Shown here piece after piece: positions 1 through 10,821 of a stretch of 44,252 nucleotides of DNA. Made by a program: the position numbers and the translations under genes. The notes below the pieces were generated by a model. That model ran no database searches. It saw nothing but the letters and a program-made list of their open reading frames with translations, and had not been told where the DNA came from. Source of the stretch: Sphingomonas sp. GTDB lineage: Bacteria; Pseudomonadota; Alphaproteobacteria; Sphingomonadales; Sphingomonadaceae. Positions within the stretch are counted from its first letter, which is position 1; each line of letters opens with the position of its first letter. The stretch is from positions 1 to 44,252 of the forward strand of contig JAIETY010000144.1 in the NCBI GenBank assembly GCA_019744885.1. Direction: 5' to 3'.

Positions 1-16
1 CCGTGGAAGCCCTTTG

Positions 17-58
17 AATCAGCCTATCTGCATATTTTCAAGAGGCTGATTGGGTTTT
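17..58 (+). terminator. Hairpin with T-run, probable terminator
   Basis: A 9-bp perfect inverted repeat (AATCAGCCT at 17-25, AGGCTGATT at 43-51) is followed by GGGTTTT on the plus strand. This has the shape of a Rho-independent terminator for a plus-strand transcript entering from outside the window. It also lies just past the purH stop codon, so it may serve both strands, although the minus-strand side lacks a clear T-run. Confidence 0.6.
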
Positions 59-62
59 GACC

Positions 63-1667
63 CTAGTGCCGGAAGTGACGCATGCCGGTGAACAGCATCG
101 CCAGTCCCGCTTCATTGGCCGCCGCAATGACTTCTTCGTCACGGATCGAGCCGCCCGGCTGGATCACGCAGGTTGCGCCGGCCTCAACGGCCGCGAGCAA
201 TCCGTCGGCGAAGGGGAAGAAGGCGTCCGACGCCACCGCCGAGCCGATCGTGCGTGGGGTCGCCCAGCCTGCCTTGTCAGCGGCGTCGCGCGCCTTCCAT
301 GCGGCAATCCGCGCCGATTCGAGCCGGTTCATCTGCCCCGCGCCAATCCCCGCCGTCGCGCCGTCCTTGGCATAGACGATGGCGTTCGACTTGACGTGCT
401 TGGCGACCGTCCAGGCGAACAGGGCGTCGGCGAGTTCCTGATCGGTCGGCGCGCGCCTGGTCACTAGTTTGAGGTCATCGTCGGGGACGGCGCCGTTGTC
501 GCGGCTCTGGATCAACAGCCCACCGGCGATCGTCTTCATAGCAAATCCGTCGCGCGCCGGATCGGGCAAAGCGCCGGTAATGAGCAGGCGCAGATTTTTC
601 TTTTCCGCGAATACCGCCTTGGCCCCCTCGCTTGCGGCGGGCGCAGACACAACTTCGGTGAAAATTTCGGCCATCGCCCGCGCGGTCGCTTCGTCAAGCG
701 GTCGATTAACCGCGATGATTCCGCCAAATGCCGACACGCTATCACACGCCATTGCCGCCTGGTACGCGTCGATCAGTGTTTCGCCGCTCGCCACGCCGCA
801 CGGATTGGCATGCTTGACGATGACGACCGTTGGCGGCCCGTCGCGGAATTCGCTAACCAGCTCCAGCGCGGCGTCGGCGTCGTTGTAATTATTGTACGAA
901 AGTGCCTTGCCCTGAACCTGGGTCGCTTGGGCAATTCCGCGGGCGCCCAGCACGGGTGCTGTGTACAGCGCCGCCATCTGATGCGGATTTTCGCCGTAAC
1001 GCAATGTTTCGGCATGGCGGAATGCCAGCGGCAGCGTTTTCGGAAAGGGCGTTGCGTCGAGCGCTTGAACGCCCAGCGGGTGCGTGAACGCATCGTCAAA
1101 CGCGAACCAGTTTGCGATCGCCGCATCATAGGATGCCGTCAGCGCATAGGCCTTCGCGGCAAGCCGGATACGGAGCGCCGCATCGGTTTCGCCGCCTGCC
1201 ACCAGCGCATAATCGACCGGATCGGTGACGATCGCGACAAACGCGTGGTTCTTCGCCGCCGATCGCACCATCGATGGCCCGCCGATGTCGATATTCTCGA
1301 TCACTTCGTCGCGCTCGGCACCTTTTGCGACGGTCGCTTCGAACGGGTAGAGATTGACGACAACCAGATCGATCGCGCCGATATTATGTTCGGCCATTGC
1401 AGCCAGATGCGCCGCATCGTCGCGGACCGCGAGCAAGCCGCCATGCACCTTGGGGTGGAGCGTCTTCACGCGCCCGTCCATCATTTCGGGAAAACCGGTC
1501 AGCTCGCTGATGTCCTGCACTGCCAGTCCGGCGTCGCGCAGCGCCTTGGCGGTGCCGCCAGTCGAGACGAGTTCGACGCCGTGCGCCGCAAGCGCCTGAC
1601 CCAGCTCGACGATTCCGGTCTTGTCCGACACCGACAACAGCGCGCGGGTGATTTTGATCGTCGTCAT
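63..1667 (-). CDS. purH: Bifunctional AICAR transformylase / IMP cyclohydrolase
   Basis: PurH catalyses the last two steps of IMP synthesis in the cytosol: formylation of AICAR using 10-formyl-tetrahydrofolate, then ring closure to IMP. The 534-residue length is normal for the family. The N-terminal MGS-like cyclohydrolase domain begins with [10 protein letters not shown] and includes STGGTAKAL and [13 protein letters not shown]. The C-terminal transformylase domain follows, with [25 protein letters not shown] and a near-terminal [12 protein letters not shown]. It is the last gene of a minus-strand run (rsmB, rpe, heparinase, purH); 40 bp separates it from the heparinase gene. A hairpin lies just past its stop codon. 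Identification is secure. Confidence 0.97.
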   Translation of the reverse strand: MTTIKITRALLSVSDKTGIVELGQALAAHGVELVSTGGTAKALRDAGLAVQDISELTGFPEMMDGRVKTLHPKVHGGLLAVRDDAAHLAAMAEHNIGAIDLVVVNLYPFEATVAKGAERDEVIENIDIGGPSMVRSAAKNHAFVAIVTDPVDYALVAGGETDAALRIRLAAKAYALTASYDAAIANWFAFDDAFTHPLGVQALDATPFPKTLPLAFRHAETLRYGENPHQMAALYTAPVLGARGIAQATQVQGKALSYNNYNDADAALELVSEFRDGPPTVVIVKHANPCGVASGETLIDAYQAAMACDSVSAFGGIIAVNRPLDEATARAMAEIFTEVVSAPAASEGAKAVFAEKKNLRLLITGALPDPARDGFAMKTIAGGLLIQSRDNGAVPDDDLKLVTRRAPTDQELADALFAWTVAKHVKSNAIVYAKDGATAGIGAGQMNRLESARIAAWKARDAADKAGWATPRTIGSAVASDAFFPFADGLLAAVEAGATCVIQPGGSIRDEEVIAAANEAGLAMLFTGMRHFRH

Positions 1668-1707
1668 GGCAGGGCTCCGGAGGCAGCGGTGGCCCCGCTG
1701 TGGCCTG

Positions 1708-3444
1708 TCACCGCGCGCGCTTCAAGACCCAGCTGACGCTTGCACCGCCGGCGGGCGCTTCCCCGACGATCACGAGTTGCTTGGTCGGTTGCGGCACCCC
1801 GGCGCCATCGACCCACAGGCTGTCATCGATCGCGAGCGTGCCGCCACGGCAGCGGAATTGCCAGAGCGCGCCACCGGGCACGCGCAGCAGCGCGGCCATC
1901 CCGTCGCTCGTTGGCGTCGCCTCGACGCCGAGCCCCAGATGGAAGCGCACGACAAAGGGTGTTGCCGCGCGCCGCGACTTGCGACCGGCGGGCAGCAGCA
2001 TATCGTCGCCGCGCAGATCACGCCCGTCGCTGGTCAGCACGAGCTGGCGACGGTGAACAAAGCCAAAGCGCTTGGCATAGCCGTCGTGGCTCGCCTCAAT
2101 CCGGCTCGACGTTTCGCTTTCCTGGCGGCTGAGCTCGACTTCGCTCACACCTTTGCCGAGTGTGCCATCGGCGTGGATCGCGGTCGAATTGCTGTCGCCG
2201 ACGATCAGCGTCGAATGCGCCGCCGTGGTACGCAGCCCTTCGGCGAGCTTGGCAGGGAGCTTTGCGACGACCGCGCGGGCACCGCCGCAATTGACGATCA
2301 GCCGCTGCGGCCCATCGGAGAACTCAAACGCCAGTGTCGATCCGCAGCCGCCTTCGATCAGTCGCGCGACCGGCGGCGGGGCGGCGTCCATGATCAGCAC
2401 GCTCGTGCCCGCGCTCATCCGCTGATAGCCCCAGTCGCGTGCCTGCCGCAGCGGCCGGGTGCGCACCCCTGACGCATCGATCACTGCCGCGATGACGTCA
2501 GTGGTCAGCGGCCCGCCGCCCTGCCAGCTCGACAGCGCGCGGTCGCCGTGCATCAGGCCGAGCAGCGCGGGCACCAGCTTTGCCAGCGTCTCCGCGACGA
2601 AAGGCGGCGGGTCAAGCCGCCGCGCGGCATAGCCTTCGCGCAGGGTCGTCAGCAGCGCGATCAGATCGAGCTGGGCGACCCCCGAGCGCTGGACGCTGCC
2701 GCCATCGGCGAAGACCGACGCCGCAAGCGCACGCTGGAGCCCGGCTTCGCCGCCCTTTTGGCGCGGTTCGCCGCCCGCGATCATCAGCCCGGCCATTGTC
2801 ACGCCGCACCAGCCAGCAACCCGGCCCGTGCCGGGCGGCAATTTCTCCACCGCGCGGTCGAGATGCCGCGCGCCCCGCGCCATCGCGTTGAGCACCGCCG
2901 AGCGATAGACCAGATCGGCGCTCGACAGGATCAGTGGCGCGTGGGCTGACCAGAACATGATCCGCCGCCCGAGCAAATCGGCGCGCCACGCGGGGTCGGA
3001 GACTTTCTCGGCATGCTGGTCGAGCCAGGCGCGCATCAGCGCTTCGGCAATCGGCGCACCCCGCGCGCGGGTCGCGACACTCGACAGGTCGCGCAGCCAG
3101 GTGAAGCTGTGCAGATAATCGGCCATCGCAGGCGACGCATTGAGCCGCGCGAAATCAATCCCGGCGAGCGGCAGCAACTCGCCGCGCAGATCGACCCATC
3201 CTTCGAGCAATGCCGCGCCGCGCGACACATCGCCAAAGATCGGATCGTCGGGCACCGCAATCAGCTTGAGCGGATGTTTGCCGTTGAGGCGCATGCCGTG
3301 GATCGGCGTGCGCCACGCGAGCCGGTGGAACCGCTCGGCGAGCCTTTCGGCCAGCGACAGCCCTTTGTCGCCACCCAGCCGGATCAGCCGTCGGCCCTGC
3401 TCGATACTGTCGGCGAGCGTATCGCGGGGGTCGTGATCGGCCAC
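1708..3444 (-). CDS. Heparinase II/III family protein
   Basis: The 578-residue protein has the two-part layout of the heparinase II/III family: an alpha-helical N-terminal toroid (about residues 30-330, with [14 protein letters not shown] and [17 protein letters not shown]) and a beta-rich C-terminal part containing [16 protein letters not shown] and [16 protein letters not shown]. In characterised members this fold eliminates uronate-containing polysaccharides. In sphingomonads it recurs as a chromosomal gene beside rpe and purH, where its substrate is unknown to me. I see no clear signal peptide. Its start overlaps the rpe stop by one base, so it is probably co-transcribed with rpe and purH. 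The family call is firm; the substrate is not. Confidence 0.85.
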   Translation of the reverse strand: MADHDPRDTLADSIEQGRRLIRLGGDKGLSLAERLAERFHRLAWRTPIHGMRLNGKHPLKLIAVPDDPIFGDVSRGAALLEGWVDLRGELLPLAGIDFARLNASPAMADYLHSFTWLRDLSSVATRARGAPIAEALMRAWLDQHAEKVSDPAWRADLLGRRIMFWSAHAPLILSSADLVYRSAVLNAMARGARHLDRAVEKLPPGTGRVAGWCGVTMAGLMIAGGEPRQKGGEAGLQRALAASVFADGGSVQRSGVAQLDLIALLTTLREGYAARRLDPPPFVAETLAKLVPALLGLMHGDRALSSWQGGGPLTTDVIAAVIDASGVRTRPLRQARDWGYQRMSAGTSVLIMDAAPPPVARLIEGGCGSTLAFEFSDGPQRLIVNCGGARAVVAKLPAKLAEGLRTTAAHSTLIVGDSNSTAIHADGTLGKGVSEVELSRQESETSSRIEASHDGYAKRFGFVHRRQLVLTSDGRDLRGDDMLLPAGRKSRRAATPFVVRFHLGLGVEATPTSDGMAALLRVPGGALWQFRCRGGTLAIDDSLWVDGAGVPQPTKQLVIVGEAPAGGASVSWVLKRAR

Positions 3445-4112
3445 TATCCCCTCAGGGCAGCGATGTTGGCGGCGTATTGATCAGGGCCGCCGCGAAACAC
3501 CGCAGTGCCCGCCACAAGGGCATCCGCGCCCGCCTCGACGCAGGCCTTGGCCGTCGCCGGATCGACGCCGCCATCGACTTCAAGGTCGATCGCTTTGCCG
3601 AGCTTGTCGATCATGTTGCGGATCGCCGCGATCTTCTTGAGCTGCGACATGATGAAGCTCTGCCCACCAAAACCGGGGTTGACGCTCATCACCAACACGA
3701 GATCGACTTCCTCGAGCACATAGTCGAGCATCTTGGCCGGGGTGGCGGGATTGAGCACCACGCCGGCGCGCTTGCCGAGCGCCTTGATCCGCTGGAGCGT
3801 GCGGTGGAGATGCGGTCCGGCTTCGGGATGCACCGTGATCGTATCGGCGCCGGCTTCGGCGAAAGCATCGAGAAACGCATCGACCGGCGAGATCATCAGA
3901 TGGACGTCGAAGGGTTTCGCCGTGTGCGGGCGCAGCGCCTTGATGACGGCGGGGCCGATCGTGATGTTGGGCACGAAATGCCCGTCCATCACATCGACGT
4001 GGATCCAGTCGGCACCCGCCGCGTCGATCGCGCGGACTTCTTCGCCGAGCCGGGCAAAATCGGCGGACAGGATCGATGGGGCGATGCGGACGGGATGAAC
4101 AGACTGCGGCAT
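3444..4112 (-). CDS. rpe: Ribulose-phosphate 3-epimerase
   Basis: This cytosolic TIM-barrel enzyme interconverts D-ribulose 5-phosphate and D-xylulose 5-phosphate in the pentose phosphate pathway. Visible motifs are [14 protein letters not shown] near the N-terminus, the metal-binding [29 protein letters not shown] and the phosphate-binding VDGGV and VAGTAVF near the C-terminus. The chosen ATG at 4112 gives 222 residues, the usual family length; an open frame extends upstream to 4199 but the extra residues do not resemble the family. It lies between rsmB (44 bp upstream) and the heparinase gene, with which it overlaps by one base. Confidence 0.95.
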   Translation of the reverse strand: MPQSVHPVRIAPSILSADFARLGEEVRAIDAAGADWIHVDVMDGHFVPNITIGPAVIKALRPHTAKPFDVHLMISPVDAFLDAFAEAGADTITVHPEAGPHLHRTLQRIKALGKRAGVVLNPATPAKMLDYVLEEVDLVLVMSVNPGFGGQSFIMSQLKKIAAIRNMIDKLGKAIDLEVDGGVDPATAKACVEAGADALVAGTAVFRGGPDQYAANIAALRG

Positions 4113-4156
4113 GACCGATTCTCTAGCACGCCCGACTCTGCCCGCAAGCGGGTTGG

Positions 4157-5404
4157 TCAGCCGATCCGCATCATTCTTGCGATGAAAAAGCCGTCGCAAC
4201 CGCCGACATCGGCGAGCGTGCCGGGGAGCGTGCGCAGCCAGCCCTGTTGTGCTGCCACCAGCCCGTGCGGCAATTCGTCCGGCAGCACGCGGTCGATCGC
4301 ATAATCGAGCCGATCAGCGAGGAATCGGCCGATCTGTTCTTCGCCTTCCTCGGGTTCGAGCGAGCAGGTCGCATAGACCAGATAGCCCCCGGGGCGCACC
4401 CAATCGGCAGCACGTGCCAGGAGCCTCGCCTGAAGTTCGGCCATTTCGGCGATCAGCGGCGCGCGCACCCGGTGGAGCACATCGGGATGGCGCCGGAAAA
4501 TCCCGGTGGCGCTGCACGGTGCATCGAGCAGCAACGCGTCGGCGGGTGCCTTCGGCTTCCAGTCGAGCGCGTCCGCCGTCACGACGTCAGCCTTCAGCCC
4601 GGTGCGCGCGAGATTGTCGCGAAGTCGCGCGACGCGACTCTTGGCGATGTCGATCGCGGTCACCTGCCACCCGGCCGCCGCCAGTTGAAGCGTCTTGCCC
4701 CCCGGCGCCGCGCACAGATCGATCGCATGCCCTTCTCCGCGCCCGATCAGCCGCGCGGGGAGGGAGGCAGCAAGGTCCTGCACCCACCAGCGGCCCTCGC
4801 CATAGCCCTCGATATCGGGGACGGCGCCGCGTTCGGCGAGGCGGAGATGGCCCGGCATCAAGCTGAGCCCGCCGAGCGACGCCGCCATCGCGTCGGTTTC
4901 CGCCGGATCGGCGAGGGTGAGATCAAGCGCGGGTGGTTTGGCAAGGGCGCGGGCGGCTTGGACGAGCATGTCGTCGCCCCATGCCTGTTGCCAGCGCTCG
5001 GTCGTTGCGGGCGGCAAGGACGGCATTTCGGGCAGCGCGGCCCCTTTACGCATCAGCGTGCCGAACACGCCATGGACGAGTTTGCGCGGGCCCCCATCGA
5101 CGAGCGGTAGCACGGTCGAGATCGCGGCATGACCCGGGGTGCCGAGCGCCAGCGCCTGCACAAGCGCGATCCGCAGCGCCATCCGCGCCTTGGCATCATC
5201 GGGCAAAGGCCGCTGCGTCGCCGAATCGATCAACGCATCGAGATCGCCCAAGCGCCGCAGCACTTCCGCCGTAATCGCATGGACAAGCGCGCGGTCGTCA
5301 GCCCGCGTGATGCCGCGCGTCGCCCCCGGCAGACCGGCTTCGAGCGGCTGGCCGCGCCGCAGCACCGCATCGAGCAGCTTGAGTGCCGCCAATCGCGTCG
5401 CCAC
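4157..5404 (-). CDS. rsmB: RsmB/NOP-family 16S rRNA cytosine-5 methyltransferase
   Basis: The protein modifies a cytosine of 16S rRNA using SAM. The N-terminal third (about residues 1-140) is the NusB-like RNA-binding domain found in RsmB. The C-terminal methyltransferase domain shows [14 protein letters not shown] for SAM binding, [17 protein letters not shown] containing the PC catalytic motif, and [12 protein letters not shown] containing the TC motif with the second catalytic cysteine. The length of 415 residues fits. The frame opens with a GTG at 5404. It is the first gene of the minus-strand run leading to purH and is divergent from the small gene at 5488. Confidence 0.93.
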   Translation of the reverse strand: MATRLAALKLLDAVLRRGQPLEAGLPGATRGITRADDRALVHAITAEVLRRLGDLDALIDSATQRPLPDDAKARMALRIALVQALALGTPGHAAISTVLPLVDGGPRKLVHGVFGTLMRKGAALPEMPSLPPATTERWQQAWGDDMLVQAARALAKPPALDLTLADPAETDAMAASLGGLSLMPGHLRLAERGAVPDIEGYGEGRWWVQDLAASLPARLIGRGEGHAIDLCAAPGGKTLQLAAAGWQVTAIDIAKSRVARLRDNLARTGLKADVVTADALDWKPKAPADALLLDAPCSATGIFRRHPDVLHRVRAPLIAEMAELQARLLARAADWVRPGGYLVYATCSLEPEEGEEQIGRFLADRLDYAIDRVLPDELPHGLVAAQQGWLRTLPGTLADVGGCDGFFIARMMRIG

Positions 5405-5487
5405 CCCGGCCCCCAGCCCGTCCTTTGGGCCCTCTTGCGCGTCGTCGTTGGAAATCCGATCTCTCCGTCTTCAAAGGAGCCAAGACC

Positions 5488-5655
5488 ATGGGCCAGCGCC
5501 CCGAGCATGTGAAGCCGCCCGCGCATCTGTCGCCCAACCCGCCGCTGCCTGCGCCTGCGCCGGTGGTGGACGAAGAAGGCAAGGACGATCCGCTTGGCCT
5601 GAACCCGGTGCGCTACGGCGACTGGGAACTCAAGGGCATCGCGATCGATTTCTAG
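5488..5655 (+). CDS. DUF1674 / SDHAF4-family small protein
   Basis: This 55-residue soluble protein ends with the family signature: DPLGLNPVRYGDWELKG followed by a short acidic/aromatic tail. DUF1674 proteins are relatives of eukaryotic SDHAF4, which helps assemble flavinylated SdhA into succinate dehydrogenase. The role in bacteria is inferred from that relationship. The N-terminal half is proline-rich and probably disordered. A strong AAAGGAG ribosome-binding site precedes the ATG at 5488. The gene stands alone, and its end overlaps the convergent DUF1697 gene by 4 bp. Confidence 0.85.
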   Translation: MGQRPEHVKPPAHLSPNPPLPAPAPVVDEEGKDDPLGLNPVRYGDWELKGIAIDF

Positions 5656-6188
5656 CCCGCGAGCATCGCCGCGAGCTTGAGCACGGTGTTCCAGTTGCGC
5701 GCGGTCACGCATTTGGGGAAGCCGAGTTTCGCGGTCGCCTGATGCAGCCGTGACTCGCCGATGCCCGCAGGATAGTCGACGAACAGTTCGCGACCGATCG
5801 CGCGGAGGCGTTCGGGTCCGTCATAGATGCTCGGCACGCGATCGAGCAGCGCGATTGGAAACGTTTCGCGGTGGAAATGCACCAGCAGATGCTGCGGACG
5901 CGCATCGGCAGCATCGGGAAAGGGATTGGCGGCGATGATCGCCGTCATTGCAGCAAGATCGCGGGCCATGACATCGGTTTTGAGCCCAATCGCGGCGAGC
6001 GCCGCCTCCACCTGCGCGATCACGGCGGCTTCATCGGCTTCATCACAATCGAAGACGACATTGCCCGAAGCCAGCAAGCTGCGCACATCGCGCCAGCCCA
6101 GCCCGGCGATTGCCGCGCGCAAATCGGCCATCGGCAGCTTGCGATTGCCGCCGACATTCACGCCCTTGAGCAGCGCTGCCCAGCGCAT
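5652..6188 (-). CDS. DUF1697 family protein
   Basis: The 178-residue protein matches the DUF1697 pattern: the N-terminus contains ALLKGVNVGGNRKLPMADLR, followed by VRSLLASGNVVFD, and the C-terminus carries KCVTARNWNTVLKLAAM. The family is widespread, small and cytosolic, with no established biochemical function. It starts one base within the gpsA stop region (6188) and is likely translated from the tsaD-gpsA transcript. Its 3' end overlaps the convergent small DUF1674 gene by 4 bp. Confidence 0.88.
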   Translation of the reverse strand: MRWAALLKGVNVGGNRKLPMADLRAAIAGLGWRDVRSLLASGNVVFDCDEADEAAVIAQVEAALAAIGLKTDVMARDLAAMTAIIAANPFPDAADARPQHLLVHFHRETFPIALLDRVPSIYDGPERLRAIGRELFVDYPAGIGESRLHQATAKLGFPKCVTARNWNTVLKLAAMLAG

Positions 6189-7162
6189 CAGCGATGTTCT
6201 TCGCGCAACGGGCGGGCCAGCAGCGCCTCAATGACGTCACCCACCGGCGCGCCACCAAGCAGCGCGCAAACCGCATCGACGACGGGCATTTCGACCCCCG
6301 CGTCGCGCGCTGCCGCCTGGAGCACGGGCGCGGTGAACGCGCCCTCGGCAACGCTGCGCTTGCCCGCGAGCAGCGTTTGCGCCGACTGCCCCTGACCAAG
6401 CCCCATACCGAGCGAGAAATTGCGCGAGTTTGTCGAGGAGCAGGTGAGCACCAGATCGCCAAGCCCGGAAAGGCCGGTCAGCGTTTCCGCCCGCGCGCCG
6501 CGTGCGAGACCAAAGCGCGTCATTTCGGCGAAGCCGCGCGCTATCAGCGCCGCTCGCGCATTTTGGCCCAACCCTGCGCCCTCGACGACGCCGCAGGCAA
6601 TCGCGAGCACATTCTTCACCGCGCCGCCAATCTCCGCCCCCACTACATCGCTGCTGAGATACGGGCGCAGCGCTGGTCCCGCGAGCCGCTCGGCCAGCGC
6701 CGCGCCAAGGTTCGCGTCGCTGCACGCCAGCGTGACCGCTGTCGGCAGACCGGCGGCGACTTCATGCGCAAAAGTGGGGCCGGACAGGACGGCGATCGGC
6801 GCTCTGGGCGCAACTTGCGCTGCAACTTCGCCGACGAGAAGCTTGCTCCCGGCTTCGATGCCCTTGGCGCACAGGATCAGCGGGGTCGCGCCGATCGCGG
6901 CTTCGGCAAGCACCGCGCGGACATGCTGCGCCGGGGCGACGACGAGCAACGCCTCGCTGTGGCGCAGATCGCCGAGAATGTCCGTCGCGCGGATCGCGGG
7001 CGACAGGGTAATACCGGGCAGGAACAGCGGATTGGCGTGATCGCGATTGATCGCCTCCACAACCTCGGCCTCGCGTGCCCACAGCGTGACGGGGCCAGCC
7101 CGCGCGGCGACCTGCGCGAGCGCCGTTCCCCAAGCGCCACCACCGATCACGCCAATCCTCAT
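6188..7162 (-). CDS. gpsA: NAD(P)-dependent glycerol-3-phosphate dehydrogenase
   Basis: GpsA reduces dihydroxyacetone phosphate to sn-glycerol 3-phosphate, the backbone of phospholipids. The N-terminal dinucleotide-binding loop is [33 protein letters not shown] and the active-site [20 protein letters not shown] follow, then [13 protein letters not shown]. The ATG at 7162 overlaps the tsaD stop codon (ATGA) and gives 324 residues, normal for the family. The tsaD-gpsA pairing is common in alphaproteobacteria. The longer frame upstream is tsaD sequence in another frame and is not part of this gene. Confidence 0.96.
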   Translation of the reverse strand: MRIGVIGGGAWGTALAQVAARAGPVTLWAREAEVVEAINRDHANPLFLPGITLSPAIRATDILGDLRHSEALLVVAPAQHVRAVLAEAAIGATPLILCAKGIEAGSKLLVGEVAAQVAPRAPIAVLSGPTFAHEVAAGLPTAVTLACSDANLGAALAERLAGPALRPYLSSDVVGAEIGGAVKNVLAIACGVVEGAGLGQNARAALIARGFAEMTRFGLARGARAETLTGLSGLGDLVLTCSSTNSRNFSLGMGLGQGQSAQTLLAGKRSVAEGAFTAPVLQAAARDAGVEMPVVDAVCALLGGAPVGDVIEALLARPLREEHR

Positions 7163-8193
7163 GCCTTTACACCAGCACCGCGCACTGCTTCGGCATCGGG
7201 ATCGAGCGGCCAGCGGGGCCGTGCCGCCGTATCGAGCGGATCGGTGAGGCCCGCCGCGAAGCGTTCGGCGCCGGCCCAGCCAATCATCGCGGCATTGTCC
7301 GTGCAGAGCCACAGCGGCGGCGCGACGAAGCGCAGGCCATTGGCGGTGGTGAGCCCCGTGAGCGCGCCACGCACCGCCTGATTGGCCGCGACTCCGCCAG
7401 CGACCACCAGTGCCGTCGCGCCCGCAGCGCGATCAATCGCAAGGCTGGTCCGGTCGATCAGGCAATCGACCACAGCGGTCTGGAAGGACGCGGCGATATC
7501 CTCAACGCGGTACTGCCCGCTGTCCGCCGCGCGCGCGACCGCACTTTTCAGCCCTGCGAAGGAGAAATGCGGCTCAGGCGATCCTTTGAGCGGGCGCGGG
7601 AGCGGCACCGCCATGGCGTCGCCGGTCAGCGCCGCGCGCTCGACCGCCGGACCACCGGGAAACCCCAGTCCCAGCAGCTTGGCGGTCTTGTCGAACGCTT
7701 CACCCGCCGCATCGTCGATTGTCGTCGCGAGCCGCCGGTAGCGACCCACGCCTTCGACAAACAGCAATTGGCAATGCCCGCCCGACACCAGCAGCAGCAG
7801 ATAGGGAAAAGCGAGGTCGGGATCGGACAGCCGGGGCGACAGCGCATGCCCTTCAAGGTGGTTGACCGCCACGAGCGGCTTGCCGACCGCATGCGCGAGC
7901 GCCTTGCCGGTCACCAGCCCGACCATCACGCCGCCGATCAGCCCCGGCCCCGCCGTCGCCGCAACGGCATCGACATCGCCCAGTGCCACGCCTGCTTCCG
8001 CAAGCGCGGCTTCGACCAGCGGCATCAGGATTTCGACATGCGCGCGTGCGGCGATTTCGGGCACGACGCCGCCATAGGGCCGGTGCGCGGCTTCCTGTCC
8101 GGCGAGTTTATGCGCGAGCACGGCCCGCTCGGAGGTGACGAGCGCGGCCGCCGTTTCGTCGCAGCTCGATTCAAGGCCGAGGATCAGGGCCAT
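7159..8193 (-). CDS. tsaD: tRNA N6-threonylcarbamoyladenosine synthase subunit TsaD
   Basis: TsaD transfers the threonylcarbamoyl group to A37 of tRNAs that read ANN codons, working with TsaB and TsaE. The ASKHA-fold motifs are visible: [14 protein letters not shown] at the N-terminus, the metal-binding histidines in [38 protein letters not shown] and [12 protein letters not shown] near the C-terminus. The 344-residue length is typical. It is the first gene of a minus-strand operon (tsaD, gpsA, DUF1697) and is divergent from hemC, with 39 bp between the start codons. Confidence 0.96.
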   Translation of the reverse strand: MALILGLESSCDETAAALVTSERAVLAHKLAGQEAAHRPYGGVVPEIAARAHVEILMPLVEAALAEAGVALGDVDAVAATAGPGLIGGVMVGLVTGKALAHAVGKPLVAVNHLEGHALSPRLSDPDLAFPYLLLLVSGGHCQLLFVEGVGRYRRLATTIDDAAGEAFDKTAKLLGLGFPGGPAVERAALTGDAMAVPLPRPLKGSPEPHFSFAGLKSAVARAADSGQYRVEDIAASFQTAVVDCLIDRTSLAIDRAAGATALVVAGGVAANQAVRGALTGLTTANGLRFVAPPLWLCTDNAAMIGWAGAERFAAGLTDPLDTAARPRWPLDPDAEAVRGAGVKA

Positions 8194-8232
8194 GGCTTCC
8201 CTCTAGCCGGAAGGCGCGGTAGCACAAGGGTG

Positions 8233-9144
8233 ATGACACGCTTTCGCCTTGGCACGCGCGGTTCGCCGCTCGCTCTCACTCAGGCGCGGATGGTCCGCGC
8301 CGCCCTATCAACCGCACACGGCTGGGCCGAGGACGACATTGAGATTGTCGTCATTCAGACCACCGGCGACATCGTGCAGGACCGGGTGCTTGCCGAAATC
8401 GGCGGCAAGGCTTTGTGGACCAAGGAGCTCGACCGTGCGCTGCTGGCGGGCGAGATCGACTGCGCGGTGCATTCGATGAAGGACGTCGAGACGATCCGCC
8501 CGGCCGAAATCGCGATTGCCGCGATGCTGCCCCGGGCGGACGTACGGGACCGCCTGATCGGGGCGGAGTCGATTGCGGGATTGCGCGAGGGCGCGGTGGT
8601 CGGGACCAGTTCGCCCCGCCGTTCCGCACAGTTGCAGCGGCTGCGGCCTGATCTGCAGATCGTGCTGCTGCGCGGCAATGTCGACACGCGGCTGGCGAAA
8701 GTCGCCTCGGGCGACATCGATGCGACCTTGCTGGCGGCAGCCGGGCTTGATCGGCTGGGGCGCAGCGATGTTGGCGCGTCGATCGAGATTGACGTCATGC
8801 TGCCAGCCCCGGCACAAGGCGCGGTCGGCATCGAAACGCGCGCCGAAAGCGACGCAGCGCAGCGAATCGCGGCGATCAGCGACGCAGCGACAATGATTTG
8901 TGTGCTTGCCGAGCGCGCACTCCTCGCGGCGCTTAACGCCGATTGTCATTCGCCGATGGCCGCACTGGCGGTGATCGAAGGAGACGCGATTCGACTGCGC
9001 GGCGAGCTCTTCGCGGCTGATGGCGCGGCGCATGTGACAGGCCATGCGACCGGCGCGATCGGCGATACCGGCTTTCCAGCCACCCTCGCCGCCGATCTGC
9101 TCGCACGCGCGCCGGCCGAGGTGCGCGCGCTGTTCGGCGGGTGA
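8233..9144 (+). CDS. hemC: Hydroxymethylbilane synthase (porphobilinogen deaminase)
   Basis: HemC polymerises four porphobilinogens into hydroxymethylbilane in heme and corrin synthesis. The N-terminus reads FRLGTRGSPLALTQA; the substrate-binding DCAVHSMKDVE, the arginine-rich GTSSPRRSAQL and LRGNVDTRL follow. The cofactor-attaching cysteine lies in LNADCHSPMAA, a slightly divergent form of the usual GGC motif. The ATG at 8233 gives 303 residues; the frame is open far upstream over tsaD, but those residues are unrelated. A GTG directly before the ATG is a possible alternative. It is coupled to hemD by a GTGA overlap. Confidence 0.95.
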   Translation: MTRFRLGTRGSPLALTQARMVRAALSTAHGWAEDDIEIVVIQTTGDIVQDRVLAEIGGKALWTKELDRALLAGEIDCAVHSMKDVETIRPAEIAIAAMLPRADVRDRLIGAESIAGLREGAVVGTSSPRRSAQLQRLRPDLQIVLLRGNVDTRLAKVASGDIDATLLAAAGLDRLGRSDVGASIEIDVMLPAPAQGAVGIETRAESDAAQRIAAISDAATMICVLAERALLAALNADCHSPMAALAVIEGDAIRLRGELFAADGAAHVTGHATGAIGDTGFPATLAADLLARAPAEVRALFGG

Positions 9145-9815
9145 GCCGCTCGATTGCCGTCCTGCGCCCCGAACCCGGCAACAGCGCGACCTGCGCGCGG
9201 GTGCGGGATACCGGACGTCGGGCGATGTCGCTCCCTTTGTTCGAGATCGTTGCGCTCGACTGGGTGCCACCCGATCCCGCAGGTTTTGACGCACTGATCC
9301 TGACGAGCGCGAACGCCGTGCGCGCCTCAGGTCCCGCCCTGGCGCGCTATGCTGGTCTGCCTGTCTACGCGGTTGGCCCCGCAACCGCGCGTGCCGCCGA
9401 GGCAGCGGGTTTTGCCGTTGCGGTCATTGGCACCGACGATGCCGAGGCGCTGATCGCGGCAGCAGCGGCGCACGGCGTTACCTGCGCGCTGCATCTCGGC
9501 GGGCGCGAAACCGGTGTCGTCGCAGGCGGCATCATCGCGGCGTCGATTGCGGTCTATGCCAGTGAGGCCACCGAAATTGCGCCCGAGTCACTGCGCGCGC
9601 TGGCGGGTACGACCGCGCTGCTCCATTCCGCCCGCGCTGCCGAGCAGCTGGCAACGCTGATCGACCGCGACGGGATCGACCGTGCAACAATCGCGCTGGC
9701 GGCGATCAGCCCGTCGGTCGCTAAGGCCGCCGGACTCGGCTGGCGTCAGGTCGTGATTGCTCCGCAGCCAACCGATGCCGCGCTGACTGCGGCAGCACTT
9801 GTCGCGGGCGATTGA
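9141..9815 (+). CDS. hemD: Uroporphyrinogen-III synthase
   Basis: HemD closes hydroxymethylbilane to uroporphyrinogen III with inversion of ring D. The protein is divergent, as usual for the family, but shows IAVLRPEPGNSATCARV at the start, DALILTSANAVRA, YAVGPATARAAEAAGF and a C-terminal LAAISPSVAKAAGLGW pattern. Its length of 224 residues fits. Position gives strong support: it starts at a GTG that overlaps the hemC stop and is followed 31 bp later by the membrane-anchored protein at 9847, a common hemC-hemD-mitofilin-like order. Confidence 0.9.
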   Translation: MSRSIAVLRPEPGNSATCARVRDTGRRAMSLPLFEIVALDWVPPDPAGFDALILTSANAVRASGPALARYAGLPVYAVGPATARAAEAAGFAVAVIGTDDAEALIAAAAAHGVTCALHLGGRETGVVAGGIIAASIAVYASEATEIAPESLRALAGTTALLHSARAAEQLATLIDRDGIDRATIALAAISPSVAKAAGLGWRQVVIAPQPTDAALTAAALVAGD

Positions 9816-9846
9816 CCCGCTGCCCGCACACGCTGATAAGAAGGAC

Positions 9847-10779
9847 ATGACCGACGAAACGCCGTTCGCGCCTGCCCGGCATCGTACTGGGCTGCGCACG
9901 ATCCTGTTGATCGTGCTGATCGCGTTTGCCGCCGGCATTGCCGCCACGGCGTTTTTCTTGCGCCAATATCGCCAGTGGCTGCCCAATGCGATGCCGGTCG
10001 CCGTGACGGCCGCGGCACCGACGGCGCCCGAACCAAGCGCGGCGTTCATGCCGCCCCCTGAAGTCGGCCCCGGTGCGCCAACCGCCGACGACCGCATCGT
10101 CGCGATGCGGATGGCCGTGCTGTCGGCGCAACTGGCGGCGCTCGAAGCGCGGACCGTCAGCATCGACCGCGATTCGCGTGGAGCCGCCGCGAATGCCGGA
10201 CGAGCCGAGGCATTGCTCACCGTCTTCGCGGCGCGCCGCGCGCTCGATCGCGGGCTGGCGCTCGGCTATGTCGAGGGACTGCTGCGCACGCGCTTCGGCA
10301 CCAGCCAGCCGCGCGAAGTCGCAACTTTGGTCGCGGCGAGCCAGACGCCAGTGACGATTGCCGATCTGCGGCTGGGGCTTGATTCGATTGCCCCCGATCT
10401 CGCAACCGGCACCACCAAGGATGGCTGGTGGGCCGGGCTGCAACGCGAGCTGGCCGGGCTGATCGTGCTGCACCGCGACAGCACACCGTCGCCGCGCCCC
10501 GCCGACCGGCTTGCGCGCGCGCGCCAGAGCCTCGACGCGGCACAGGTCGAAGCCGCGTTGCTCGAAGTCTCGCGCCTGCCCGGCGCGGCCAGCGCGATGG
10601 CGTGGACCAGTGCGGCGCGCCGCTACATCGACGCGCGACGCGCGCTCGACACGCTTGAGGCAGTGGCGCTGCAGGGGCAAGCTATCGGACCGATGGTGCC
10701 TGTGTCGGTCGGTGCGCCGACGGCTGGACCTGCTGCAGCGCCAAGACCAACGCCAACGCCCGCAGCGCCAACGCGCTAG
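9847..10779 (+). CDS. Membrane-anchored mitofilin-like protein
   Basis: The 310-residue protein has one N-terminal membrane segment (TILLIVLIAFAAGIAATAFF, about residues 18-37) and then a proline/alanine-rich stretch. A helical, charged region follows (MRMAVLSAQLAALEARTVSIDRDSRG and onward), and it ends in a low-complexity Ala/Pro/Thr tail. The layout and position after hemC-hemD match the alphaproteobacterial proteins related to mitofilin (COG4223), which shape inner-membrane invaginations and contact the outer membrane. The family call relies on layout and context more than on a catalytic motif. It is the last core gene before the island. Confidence 0.65.
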   Translation: MTDETPFAPARHRTGLRTILLIVLIAFAAGIAATAFFLRQYRQWLPNAMPVAVTAAAPTAPEPSAAFMPPPEVGPGAPTADDRIVAMRMAVLSAQLAALEARTVSIDRDSRGAAANAGRAEALLTVFAARRALDRGLALGYVEGLLRTRFGTSQPREVATLVAASQTPVTIADLRLGLDSIAPDLATGTTKDGWWAGLQRELAGLIVLHRDSTPSPRPADRLARARQSLDAAQVEAALLEVSRLPGAASAMAWTSAARRYIDARRALDTLEAVALQGQAIGPMVPVSVGAPTAGPAAAPRPTPTPAAPTR

Positions 10780-10821
10780 CTGGCGGGGAGCGTTCTTCTA
10801 AGCGCAGGGATTGTGGGGCGT

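Noticed and set aside
810..1736. Plus-strand open frame of 308 codons opposite purH
   Set aside because: It is a shadow of purH, Arg-rich and without any family pattern or ribosome-binding site that would support it.
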